From Frigidibacter oleivorans (lineage in GTDB: Bacteria > Pseudomonadota > Alphaproteobacteria > Rhodobacterales > Rhodobacteraceae): a stretch of 64,000 nt of DNA. Below the pieces are notes generated by a model. That model did not search any database, was not told the origin of the DNA, and saw only the letters and a list, made by a program, of their open reading frames with translations. A program made the position numbers and the translations under genes. This document shows, piece by piece, positions 10,150 to 17,678 of the stretch. The stretch spans positions 62,001-126,000 of the forward strand of contig NZ_RJRZ01000011.1 of NCBI RefSeq assembly GCF_003993775.1. The letters are read 5' to 3'. Each line of letters starts with the position of its first letter. Positions within the stretch are counted from its first letter, which is position 1.

Positions 10150-11721
10150 TCAGCGCGCCTTGAACAGCCCGCCGAGGATGCCGCGCACCAGCGTCCGCCC
10201 CGCCTGATTGCCCACCTGCCGCGCGAGGCTTTTGCCGAAGGTTTCGACGATGCTGTCGGACCGCGAGCTGCGCCGCGCGGTGCCGGCGGGACGCGCGGTA
10301 GACTTGCCCACCGTCTTGCCGTCATAGCGGCGGGCAGACCGGAACTCCCGCTCCTCGGCCTCGGCCCGGGCCTCGGTTTCCTCGGCCGCGGCGGCGGCCT
10401 TCCCGGCGGCCTCCGCCCGTGCCGCGAGCCGCTCGAAGGCGCTGTCGCGATCCACCGCCACCGCATATTTCGCGCCATAGGGCGAGGCCGCGACGATGGC
10501 CGCGCGCTCTTCCCCGGCGATCGGGCCCAGCTGGCTCGCCGGCGGGCGCACCAGCGTGCACTGCACCATCCCCGGCACGCCCTTGGCCTGAAGGAACGAG
10601 GTCACGGCCTCGCCGGTCCCCACCTCCCGGATCGCGGTTTCGGTGTCGAACCCGGGATTGGCGCGATAGTTCTGCGCGGCACGGGCCAGATCCTTCTGGT
10701 CCTTCGCGGTGAAGGCGCGCAGCGCGTGCTGCACCCGGTTGCCCAGCTGGCCCAGCACGTCGTCGGGCACGTCGGCGGGGTTCTGGGTGACGAAATAGAC
10801 GCCCACGCCCTTGGACCGGATCAGCCGGGCCACCTGTTCCACCTTGTCCACCAGCGCCTTGGGCGCGTCGTCGAACAGCAGATGCGCCTCGTCGAAGAAG
10901 AACACGAATCTCGGGCGGTCGGGGTCGCCCACCTCGGGCAGTGTCTCGAAGAGTTCCGACAGAAGCCACAGCAGGAAGGTCGCGTACAGCCGCGGCGCCC
11001 CCATCAGCCGGTCGGCGGCAAGGATGTTGACCCGGCCCGCCCCGCCAGGCGCGGGGGCCATCATGTCGGCCAGATCCAGCGCCGGTTCGCCGAAGAACCC
11101 CGCCCCGCCCTGATTTTCCAGCACCAGCAACTGCCGCTGGATCGCGCCGATGCTGGCGGCGGCGACATTGCCATAGCGCAGGCCGATGGCATCGGCGTTC
11201 TGCCCGATCCAGACCAGCATCGCCTGCAGGTCCTTCAGGTCCAGCAGCGGCAGGCCTTCTTCATCCGCCAGCCGGAAGGCGATGTTCAGCACGCCCTCCT
11301 GCGCCTCGGTCAGGTCGAGCAGTCGGGCCAGCAGCAGCGGCCCCATCTCGGTCACCGTGGTCCGCACCGGATGGCCCTGCTCGCCCCAGAGATCCCAGAA
11401 GGTGACAGGGGTCGCGGCATAGGCCAGGTCGTAACCGATGGTGGCCGCGCGTTCGGCGAAGGCGGCGTGCAGCTTGCCCGCGGGGTCGCCGGCTTTGGCC
11501 ATGCCCGCCAGATCGCCCTTCACGTCGGACAGGAAGACCGGCACCCCCGCGGCGGAAAACCCCTCGGCCAGAACCTGCAGGGTCACGGTCTTGCCGGTGC
11601 CGGTCGCCCCCGCGATCAGGCCGTGGCGGTTGCCGTATTTCAGCAGCAGATGCTGGGGTTCGGCATGGCCCGGGCCGCCGCCGCCGACGAAGATCGCCTC
11701 GCCCTCCAGAATACCCGTCAT
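10150..11721 (-). CDS. HerA-like ATPase, DUF853 (YjgR) family
   Basis: 523-residue P-loop ATPase. Walker A GATGTGKTVTLQ is near residue 40 and Walker B FVFFFDEAHLLF near residue 235; LIRSKGVGVYFVTQNPADVP is typical of HerA/FtsK-type motors. The C-terminal 100 residues are rich in Ala, Glu and Arg and probably helical. Family members are widespread in Proteobacteria and poorly characterised; a DNA translocase role is inferred from fold only. The start MTGILEGEAIFVGGG fits the family; the frame runs on upstream without signs of coding. Confidence 0.85.
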   Translation of the reverse strand: MTGILEGEAIFVGGGGPGHAEPQHLLLKYGNRHGLIAGATGTGKTVTLQVLAEGFSAAGVPVFLSDVKGDLAGMAKAGDPAGKLHAAFAERAATIGYDLAYAATPVTFWDLWGEQGHPVRTTVTEMGPLLLARLLDLTEAQEGVLNIAFRLADEEGLPLLDLKDLQAMLVWIGQNADAIGLRYGNVAAASIGAIQRQLLVLENQGGAGFFGEPALDLADMMAPAPGGAGRVNILAADRLMGAPRLYATFLLWLLSELFETLPEVGDPDRPRFVFFFDEAHLLFDDAPKALVDKVEQVARLIRSKGVGVYFVTQNPADVPDDVLGQLGNRVQHALRAFTAKDQKDLARAAQNYRANPGFDTETAIREVGTGEAVTSFLQAKGVPGMVQCTLVRPPASQLGPIAGEERAAIVAASPYGAKYAVAVDRDSAFERLAARAEAAGKAAAAAEETEARAEAEEREFRSARRYDGKTVGKSTARPAGTARRSSRSDSIVETFGKSLARQVGNQAGRTLVRGILGGLFKAR

Positions 11722-11817
11722 GCCGCCCCCCCCTGTCGTCTTGCGGGCCGGACACGGCCGGCGCCGGTCCGACAATACATCCTTAACCGGCTCGCGCCAG
11801 AGTGGGCGGGCCGCGCC

Positions 11818-11886
11818 GTAGTCCCGCGCGGCATGTGCTTCCTCCCTGTCGGACTGGGCCGTGTCTGCGGACGCGGCCCTTTTTTC
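11818..11886 (+). ncRNA. Candidate cuckoo/CcsR-type small RNA with anti-Shine-Dalgarno motif
   Basis: The element has the two-hairpin layout described for cuckoo RNAs of alphaproteobacteria. Hairpin 1: AGTCC (11820-11824) pairs with GGACT (11851-11855) and exposes CTTCCTCCC (11838-11846), the anti-Shine-Dalgarno motif of that family, in its loop. Hairpin 2: a 10-bp stem GGGCCGTGTC/GACGCGGCCC (11856-11879) with one G-U pair, loop TGCG, followed by six T, forms a terminator. The 5' end is not certain and no clear promoter was found. CcsR RNAs of Rhodobacter are stress-induced; any function here is inferred. Confidence 0.55.
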
Positions 11887-12020
11887 GCGCATCGCGCCGC
11901 GGGCAGGCCCCGCGCCGTCGCACCGCCGCCCGGATCGCGGGCATCGGGTCTGCCGGGCGCCCGTCTGCAAGGCAATGGCGGCCGCCGCTTCATGCATCGC
12001 ATATGGGGAATTCGTTCCTG

Positions 12021-12049
12021 TTGACGCCTGCCGCCGAAGTGCCTAGCGT
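12021..12049 (+). promoter_or_regulatory. Strong sigma-70-like promoter before second small RNA
   Basis: TTGACG (12021-12026), exactly 17 bases, then TAGCGT (12044-12049). This is the best promoter match in the gap. Transcription would begin near 12056 and meet a terminator 70 bases later, with no start codon and reading frame of use in between. Confidence 0.6.
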
Positions 12050-12055
12050 CCCCTG

Positions 12056-12126
12056 CAATCACTAAGTCGGCCAGTCCGACAGGGAGCGCATCGGGAAAAG
12101 GGTCCGTCCGGGGCCCTTTTCCTTTT
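12056..12126 (+). ncRNA. Candidate ~70-nt small RNA, complementary to the upstream RNA
   Basis: Predicted from promoter to terminator. The 5' part holds a small hairpin GTCGG/CCGAC (12067-12080); the 3' part is a terminator, GGAAAAGGG (12094-12102) paired with CCCTTTTCC (12114-12122) then a T-run. CCAGTCCGACAGGGAG (12071-12086) is perfectly complementary over 16 nt to 11842-11857 of the upstream candidate, covering half of its anti-Shine-Dalgarno motif. This suggests the two RNAs pair, perhaps as RNA and sponge. An alternative is a single longer transcript. Confidence 0.5.
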
Positions 12127-12238
12127 TCCGGCCCCCGCAACGGCCCGCGGACGCCCGGCGCAGGCATCGCGGCAGCCATCGCGGCGGCGGGATCGCGCAA
12201 TCGTCACGCCAGTCCGCCCTTGATCGCCGCTTCGGCAC

Positions 12239-12267
12239 CTGACACTACGGGGACCGCGTGCTAGACC
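12239..12267 (+). promoter_or_regulatory. Candidate promoter of the IalB-family gene
   Basis: CTGACA (12239-12244), 17 bases, TAGACC (12262-12267), about 35 bases before the ATG. The -35 has five of six consensus bases, the -10 is weak. Confidence 0.4.
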
Positions 12268-12301
12268 GGCGCGCGAAGAGCTCTGACCCACGGTGCATGA
12301 C

Positions 12302-12985
12302 ATGACCGATTTCAAGACCCCGCTCCGCCTCGCGCTCGTTCTGGCGCTCGGTGCGGCCCTTCCCGCCGTCGCACAGGACGCCGCGCCGGCCGCGCCGGCA
12401 GAAACGCCCGCCCCCGCTGCCGAGGCGCCCGCCGATGCCCCCTCCGCCGATGCGCCCGCTGCTGCCGAGGCTCCGGCCGAGGAAGGCGGCATCGGCCAGC
12501 CCTATGTCGCGGCGACGCATGGCGACTGGCAGCAGCGCTGCCTGCGCACCGAATCCGGCGCGGACCCTTGCCAGCTGTACCAGCTGCTGAACGACGACCG
12601 CGGCAATGCGGTGGCCGAGTTCAGCATGTTCGGCCTGCCCGAGGGGCAGGAGGCGGTGGCCGGTGCCACGATCATGGCCCCGCTGGAAACCCTGCTGACC
12701 GAGGCGGTGATCCTGCAGATCGACGGTGGCGAGGCCAAGCGCTATGGCTTCACCTTCTGCGCGCAACAGGGCTGTGTGGCGCGGGTCGGCTTCACGCAGG
12801 CCGAACTCGACGCCTTCCGCCGCGGCAACGAGGCGACCGTCGCTATCACGCCGCTCGGCGCGCCCGACCAGCGCGTGGCGCTGACACTGTCGCTGCGGGG
12901 CTTCACCGCCGGGTTCGAGGCGGTCGCCGCCGCGAACGAGAAGGCGAACGCGGCCGCGGCCGCCGCAGCCCCGTCCGGCAACTGA
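12302..12985 (+). CDS. Invasion-associated locus B (IalB) family secreted protein
   Basis: 227-residue exported protein: signal peptide (TPLRLALVLALGAALPAVAQ), an Ala/Pro/Glu-rich low-complexity linker (about 21-62), then the IalB domain (GDWQQRCLRTESGADPCQLY, two cysteines, and a second pair in FCAQQGCVARVGFT). IalB proteins are common in alphaproteobacteria; the invasion name comes from Bartonella and is not evidence of virulence here. A GTG nine bases upstream is an alternative start. A 14-bp tandem duplication spans the stop codon. Confidence 0.85.
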   Translation: MTDFKTPLRLALVLALGAALPAVAQDAAPAAPAETPAPAAEAPADAPSADAPAAAEAPAEEGGIGQPYVAATHGDWQQRCLRTESGADPCQLYQLLNDDRGNAVAEFSMFGLPEGQEAVAGATIMAPLETLLTEAVILQIDGGEAKRYGFTFCAQQGCVARVGFTQAELDAFRRGNEATVAITPLGAPDQRVALTLSLRGFTAGFEAVAAANEKANAAAAAAAPSGN

Positions 12986-13028
12986 TCGCGGGCAACTGAT
13001 CGCGGGCAACCGCGGCGCCCGAACGCAG

Positions 13029-13057
13029 AACGCCGCCCCGACCGGGCGGCGTTTCGC
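13029..13057 (+). terminator. Terminator after IalB-family gene
   Basis: Perfect 10-bp stem AACGCCGCCC/GGGCGGCGTT (13029-13053) with a 5-base loop, then TTCG. It lies between two convergent genes; the stem suits either direction, the T-run is short. Confidence 0.6.
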
Positions 13058-13080
13058 ATTCCGGCCGCCGTCGCGCGCAC

Positions 13081-14313
13081 TCAGGCGCGGCGCAGCGCGA
13101 TCACCGCGTTCAGCCCGCCGAAGGCAAAGGCGTTGGACAGCGCGACCTCGACCCGCGCCTCGCGCGCCACGTTCGGCACCACGTCCAGCGCGCATTCCGG
13201 GTCCGGCTCCTCATAGCCCACGGTGGGCGCGACGATGCCGTCGCGCAGGGCCAGGATGCAGGCCAGCAGCTCCACCGCGCCGGTGCCGCCGATGATATGG
13301 CCATGCATCGACTTGGTGGAGGAGATCATCACCCGGTCGGCATGCTGGCCGAAGGCATGGGCGACGGCCGCGCTTTCGGTCTTGTCATTGGCGGCGGTGC
13401 CGGTGCCGTGAGCGTTGATATAGCCCACTTCCTCGGGGTTCAGCCGCGCGTCGCGCAGGCAGCCGGAAATCGCCCGCTCGGCCCCCTGCTGCGAGGGCAT
13501 CACGATATCCGACGCGTCCGAGGACATGGCGAAGCCGATCACCTCGGCCAGGATATCGGCACCGCGGGCGCGGGCATGGTCCCAGTCCTCGAAGACGAAG
13601 ACGCCCGCGCCCTCGCCCTGCACCATGCCGTTGCGGTTGGCGCTGAACGGCCGGCAGGCGTCGCGCGACATCACCCGCAGCCCCTCCCAGGCCTTGATGC
13701 CGCCGAAGGTCAGCATCGCCTCGGACCCGCCGGTCACCATCGCCTTGCAGGCGCCCGAGCGGACCATCTGGAAGGCGAGGCCCATGGCGTGGTTGGAACT
13801 GGCGCAGGCGGTCGAGACGGTGAAGGAGGGGCCGCGCAGGTTCCATTCCATGCTGACATGGCTGGCCGCGGCGGAATTCATCAGCTTCGGCACCACGAAG
13901 GGGTGGACGCGGTTCTTCCCCTCTTCATAGACCAGCCGGTAGTTGTCGTCCCAGGTGTTCATGCCGCCCGCGGCGGTCCCCAGCACCACCCCGGCTTCAT
14001 AGCCCAGGTTGCCGTTGAAGTTCAGGCCCGACTGGTCGATCGCCTGACGGGCGGCCAGCAGGGTGAACTGGGTGAACCGGTCGTAGAGCGCGATCTGCTG
14101 GCGGTTGAAATGCGCCTCGGGATCGTAGTCGCGGACCTGCCCGCCGATGCGGATCGACAGCCGGTCCACGTCACGGAACTGCAATTCGCCGATGCCGCAG
14201 CGGCCCTCGCGGAAGGCGTCGAAGGTGGCGGCAACGTCATGGCCGAGCGCGTTGATCGTGCCCGCGCCGGTGATCGCGACGCGCCGGGGCGCGCCGGGTC
14301 GTGCCTCGGTCAT
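13081..14313 (-). CDS. Beta-ketoacyl-ACP synthase (FabF/KAS II family)
   Basis: 410-residue condensing enzyme. The Cys-His-His triad is visible: Cys170 in TVSTACASSNH, His in INAHGTGTAANDKTE and His in STKSMHGHIIGGTGA; glycine-rich C-terminal segment NAFAFGGLNA. It overlaps the acyl carrier protein gene by an ATGA junction and lies just downstream of it and lpxD. That pairing suggests it extends acyl chains on a dedicated ACP for lipid A or another special lipid rather than bulk fatty acids; this role is inferred. It could also be named NodE-like. Confidence 0.88.
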   Translation of the reverse strand: MTEARPGAPRRVAITGAGTINALGHDVAATFDAFREGRCGIGELQFRDVDRLSIRIGGQVRDYDPEAHFNRQQIALYDRFTQFTLLAARQAIDQSGLNFNGNLGYEAGVVLGTAAGGMNTWDDNYRLVYEEGKNRVHPFVVPKLMNSAAASHVSMEWNLRGPSFTVSTACASSNHAMGLAFQMVRSGACKAMVTGGSEAMLTFGGIKAWEGLRVMSRDACRPFSANRNGMVQGEGAGVFVFEDWDHARARGADILAEVIGFAMSSDASDIVMPSQQGAERAISGCLRDARLNPEEVGYINAHGTGTAANDKTESAAVAHAFGQHADRVMISSTKSMHGHIIGGTGAVELLACILALRDGIVAPTVGYEEPDPECALDVVPNVAREARVEVALSNAFAFGGLNAVIALRRA

Positions 14314-14582
14314 GCGGTCTGCCCGGCGATCAGCTTTTCCACCGCCGCGACGATGGCCGCGACCGAGGAGATGTCGAACTCGCTCTGCGACGGATCGTTG
14401 GCGTTGAACGGAACCGAGATGTCGAAGGCCTCCTCGATGGCGAAGATCGATTCGACGAGCCCGAGGCTGTCGATCCCCAGATCCTCGAGGCTCGAGTCCA
14501 GCGTCACCTGTTCGGGGTCCAGCACGGCCTGTTCGGCGATGATGGCGATGACGCGGTCCTTGACGCTTGCGCTGTCGCTCAT
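14310..14582 (-). CDS. Acyl carrier protein, specialised
   Basis: 90-residue acidic acyl carrier protein with the phosphopantetheine site Ser39 in EDLGIDSLGLVE. It differs from a housekeeping AcpP by the extended C-terminal half (ISVPFNANDPSQSEFDISS). The start MSDSASVKD is chosen; an upstream in-frame extension of Arg-rich sequence overlaps the end of lpxD's gap and is not coding-like. It is followed directly by a FabF-family gene and preceded by lpxD, so it may resemble AcpXL of rhizobia in purpose, though not closely in sequence. Confidence 0.88.
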   Translation of the reverse strand: MSDSASVKDRVIAIIAEQAVLDPEQVTLDSSLEDLGIDSLGLVESIFAIEEAFDISVPFNANDPSQSEFDISSVAAIVAAVEKLIAGQTA

Positions 14583-14616
14583 GGTTCTATCCTTCCATCG
14601 CCCGAACGCCGGGCGG

Positions 14617-15717
14617 TCAGCCCTTCTGGCCGAGCTTTGTAACAGCTTCTTTAAGTTCCGCCACCTGCGCGAACAGCCGCCCCAGACGGCGGATGTTCTT
14701 CCACGCCTCGACATGGCTTTCCATCTTCAGCGCGGGCGAGCCGAGCAGCACCCGCCCCGCCGGCGCATTGGTGAAGATCTTGGTAGCCCCGCCCGCGATG
14801 ACGTCGTCGCCCACGAAGATGTTGTCGCTGACCCCGCATTGCCCGCCCAGCACCACCCGGTCGCCGATCCGGGCCGATCCGGCGATGCCCACCTGCCCGC
14901 ACAGCAGGCAGTCGCGGCCCACCTGCACGTTGTGGCCGACATGGACGAGGTTGTCGAGCTTGGTGCCGTCTCCGATGCGGGTGGCGCGCACCGTGCCCCG
15001 GTCGATGGCGCAGTTCGCGCCCACCTCGACGTCGTCGCCGATCTCGACCGTGCCCAGCGAATGGATCCGCAGCCAGGGCTGGGCGGTGACCGCACCGCGC
15101 TCGCCCAGGGTTTCGCGGATTTCCTCGACGCCCGATTTCTGCTCGGTCACGAAGGAGAAGCCGTCCGAGCCGATCACCGCGCCCGGCTGGCAAATGAAGC
15201 GGTCGCCGATCGCCACCCGCGCCCCGATCCGGGCGCCCTGCAGGATCAGCGCGTCGCTGCCGATCCGCGCGCCTTCGGCGATGCTGGCATGGGCGGCGAT
15301 GCGGGCGCCGGGGCCGATGACCACGTCCGCGCCGATGGTGACGAAGGGACCGATGGCCGCGCCGGGGCCGATGAAGGCGGCGGGATCGACGATGGCGGCG
15401 GGATGGATGCCGGGCGCGATGGCCGGGCCGGGGTCGAAGACCCGCGTCAGCCCCGACATGGCCAGGCGCGGCCGGTCGATCAGGATGGCGCCGGCGAGGC
15501 CCATCCCCTGCCAGTCCGCCCCGTCCCACAGCACCGCCGCCCGCGCCTGCCCCTGTGCCAGCCCGGGCGCATATTTCGGGTCCATCGCCAGTGCCAGCTG
15601 GGCAGGGCCCGCCTGCGCGGGTTCGGCGGCGCCCGTCACCCGCAGCGCACCGTCGCCGCAGACCCGCCCGCCGATGGCCCGGGCGATCTCGGTCAGGGAA
15701 TGGTCGGTCGCGCGCAT
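14617..15717 (-). CDS. lpxD: UDP-3-O-(3-hydroxyacyl)glucosamine N-acyltransferase LpxD
   Basis: Third step of lipid A synthesis: adds a second 3-hydroxyacyl chain from ACP to the glucosamine nitrogen. The 366 residues show an N-terminal uridine-binding domain (about 1-100), then a left-handed beta-helix of hexapeptide repeats (about 100-320; IGPGAAIGPFVTIGADVVIG) with the catalytic His in LDNLVHVGHNVQVG, and a C-terminal helix. Start ATG at 15717; the frame extends upstream into the next gene and was trimmed. Downstream are ACP and FabF-type genes. Confidence 0.92.
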   Translation of the reverse strand: MRATDHSLTEIARAIGGRVCGDGALRVTGAAEPAQAGPAQLALAMDPKYAPGLAQGQARAAVLWDGADWQGMGLAGAILIDRPRLAMSGLTRVFDPGPAIAPGIHPAAIVDPAAFIGPGAAIGPFVTIGADVVIGPGARIAAHASIAEGARIGSDALILQGARIGARVAIGDRFICQPGAVIGSDGFSFVTEQKSGVEEIRETLGERGAVTAQPWLRIHSLGTVEIGDDVEVGANCAIDRGTVRATRIGDGTKLDNLVHVGHNVQVGRDCLLCGQVGIAGSARIGDRVVLGGQCGVSDNIFVGDDVIAGGATKIFTNAPAGRVLLGSPALKMESHVEAWKNIRRLGRLFAQVAELKEAVTKLGQKG

Positions 15718-15758
15718 CTCACCTCCGCCGGCGACCGATCGGGCCACCTTCGGACGAT

Positions 15759-17366
15759 CTAGCCACCAACCGCCGGAAGTGCCACCCCGGCGGCGGCCAG
15801 CGCGTCGAAAATCGCCGCATCGCGCCCGTAGATGTCGCGACGATAGTCCATCCGCCCCCGCGGGGTCGGCCAGGCGGTGAAATAGACCAGATGCACCGGC
15901 ACCGGCCGGTCGAGGTTGATGCGCGATTCCCGGCCCGGGTCCAGATGCGCGGCGAACAGGCCCTCGGGGTCGTCGGACTGGGCGGCCAGCAGCGCATAGG
16001 CGAAGTCGAAGGGCCGGCCCAGCCGGATGCAGCCGTGGCTGAAGGCGCGCACCTCTTTCTGGAACAGCGACTTCGACGGGGTGTCGTGCAGGTAGATGTT
16101 CCACTGGTTGGGGAACATGAACTTCACCAGCCCGAGCGCATTGGCATCCGACGGCGGCTGGTTGATCGAATAGGGGAAGGTGCGGGCGCTGTAGGCCGCG
16201 AAGTTGACCGAGGAGCGGCTGACCACCCGCCCCGACCTGTCGACCACGTTCAGATGGCTGACGGCGTTGGGGTTCTTCTGCAGCATCGGCAGATATTCCT
16301 TCACCGTGATGCTGCGGGGCACATACCAGGTGGGGTTGACCACCATGTATTCCATCATGTCCGAGAATTCGGGGGTGCGGCGGTCGGACTGGTTCATGCC
16401 GACGACGCTGACCGTCTCGAAGGTCACGCTGCCATGGTCGACGATGCGGGCGGTGAAATCGGGCAGGTTGACCCAGACATGCCGGTCGCCCAGTTCGGTG
16501 CCGTTCATCCAGCGCAGCCGCTCCATCGCGACGATCACCGATTCCATCCGCGCCTCGGGCGGGACGTTGACCTCGGCGATGGTCGCCTCGCCGGCGATGC
16601 CGTCCGGGGTCAGCCCGTGGTCGAGCTGGAACTGCTGGACCGCCCCCTGCAGCATGCCGTCGAAGTCGCGCGTGGCGGTGCGGCCCAGATAGCCCATCGC
16701 CGCCAGCCGGTCGCGCAACGCCACCACCGCCGGGCCGCTGTCGCCCGGCTGCAGCTTGCCCGCCGGAACCTCGGCACCCCAGCCACCGCCCTCGATGGCG
16801 CGCCGCAGGTCGAGCCGGGCCTTGCGCAATTGCGCATATTGCGGCGCCTGCGGCGCCAGCCCCCGCAGCACCCGCGCCGGATCCGCCCCCGCGATGGCCG
16901 CCAGCAGCGCCGCCGGATCGGGGCGGTGCAGCTCTCGCACGATCCCGGCGTCGATCCGCGCCGGGTCCAGCACGCCCGAACTGATGTCATGCGCATAGGC
17001 GAGGAAGGCGAGGCTCAGCTCTGCCTCGATCCGGGCGCGGTCGCTTTCGCTGCGGATCGCGGCGATGCCCGCGCGCAGGCGGACGGGGTCATAGCGGCCC
17101 GTCGGCAGCCCGTGATCCGCCGCGCCGTCCAGCGCCGCGAACAGCGCCGCGCGCCGCGCGCCATCCTCGGGCGTGGTCCAGATCGGCATCTGGTTACGCG
17201 CGCGGTAGAAGTCCTGCAACACCCCGGACCCGGCGCTGGCCTCGGCCAAGGCCTGCGCGAAAGGCGAGATCAGGCTGTCGGCGGTCGCGCCCGCCATCTG
17301 CGGCGCCCCCGCCAGCAGCGCCGCCACCGCCGTCCATCGCCCGAACCGCCCGATCGCAGACCGCAT
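15759..17366 (-). CDS. L,D-transpeptidase (YcbB/LdtD type)
   Basis: Periplasmic enzyme that makes 3-3 cross-links in peptidoglycan. 535 residues: signal peptide (about 1-28), a scaffold helical region, a peptidoglycan-binding domain (about 200-265; LQPGDSGPAVVALRDRL and FDGMLQGAVQQFQLDHGL), and a YkuD catalytic domain with Cys446 in FSHGCIRLGRP. Size and order match LdtD-like proteins rather than small Ldts. It diverges from a DUF882 murein hydrolase gene across 312 bases. Confidence 0.92.
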   Translation of the reverse strand: MRSAIGRFGRWTAVAALLAGAPQMAGATADSLISPFAQALAEASAGSGVLQDFYRARNQMPIWTTPEDGARRAALFAALDGAADHGLPTGRYDPVRLRAGIAAIRSESDRARIEAELSLAFLAYAHDISSGVLDPARIDAGIVRELHRPDPAALLAAIAGADPARVLRGLAPQAPQYAQLRKARLDLRRAIEGGGWGAEVPAGKLQPGDSGPAVVALRDRLAAMGYLGRTATRDFDGMLQGAVQQFQLDHGLTPDGIAGEATIAEVNVPPEARMESVIVAMERLRWMNGTELGDRHVWVNLPDFTARIVDHGSVTFETVSVVGMNQSDRRTPEFSDMMEYMVVNPTWYVPRSITVKEYLPMLQKNPNAVSHLNVVDRSGRVVSRSSVNFAAYSARTFPYSINQPPSDANALGLVKFMFPNQWNIYLHDTPSKSLFQKEVRAFSHGCIRLGRPFDFAYALLAAQSDDPEGLFAAHLDPGRESRINLDRPVPVHLVYFTAWPTPRGRMDYRRDIYGRDAAIFDALAAAGVALPAVGG

Positions 17367-17678
17367 CACCTTGTCCCCACATCGCTTTTGCCGCGCCTTC
17401 GGCGGAAGGTGCGGCTTTGCCGCGCGGCTGTCCACGGGTGGCGCGCAGCGCAAGCGCAGAATTGTCGCATCTTGGCCACAGGCAGGCGCGCCGGCTGTCC
17501 ACGGCCCGGCAATGCCACGGGATTAAGCAATATTCTGCCTATTCCCGCAGCCGGCCCGCCCGTTCGTCCACGAGAGCGTTGGCAGGATGCCCCGGGCATG
17601 GCATAAACGCGGTGCACTTGGGGATAACTTGAAGAATGCCGCAAAAAACTGCGGCGAGACGACGGGACAGGCGCATCC
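17367..17678. other. 312-bp divergent control region
   Basis: No gene seen. GGCTGTCCACGG occurs twice in direct orientation (17426-17437 and 17493-17504, 67 bases apart). A 6-bp hairpin GCCGCA/TGCGGC with an A-rich loop (17638-17655) lies in the leader of the DUF882 gene. No confident promoter found. Confidence 0.5.

Larger units (their letters stand above)
11722..12301. other. 580-bp gap with two candidate small RNAs
   Basis: No convincing protein gene. On the plus strand there are two factor-independent terminators (11856-11886 and 12094-12126) that cannot serve any plus-strand coding gene, because the gene to the left is read leftwards. A sigma-70-like promoter sits before the second. A 16-bp sequence (11842-11857) recurs in inverted form at 12071-12086. 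The last part carries a promoter candidate for the IalB-family gene. Confidence 0.7.

Noticed and set aside
10090-12024. 644-residue plus-strand open frame ending in the RNA gap
   Set aside because: Antisense of the HerA-like ATPase gene; its tail crosses a terminator.
11842-12086. 245-bp element bounded by 16-bp inverted repeats, as a transposon-like MITE
   Set aside because: No target-site duplication seen, and the repeats lie inside RNA-like structures with promoter and terminators, which explain them better.
13297-15762. 821-residue plus-strand open frame
   Set aside because: Antisense to the FabF, ACP and lpxD genes; low-complexity composition and no family likeness.
17615-17640. DnaA-box-like TGGGGATAA as an origin
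   Set aside because: One imperfect box only, no cluster, no origin-linked genes.
17638-17655. Hairpin GCCGCA/TGCGGC as a terminator
   Set aside because: No T-run after it and it lies just before a start codon; more likely leader structure.
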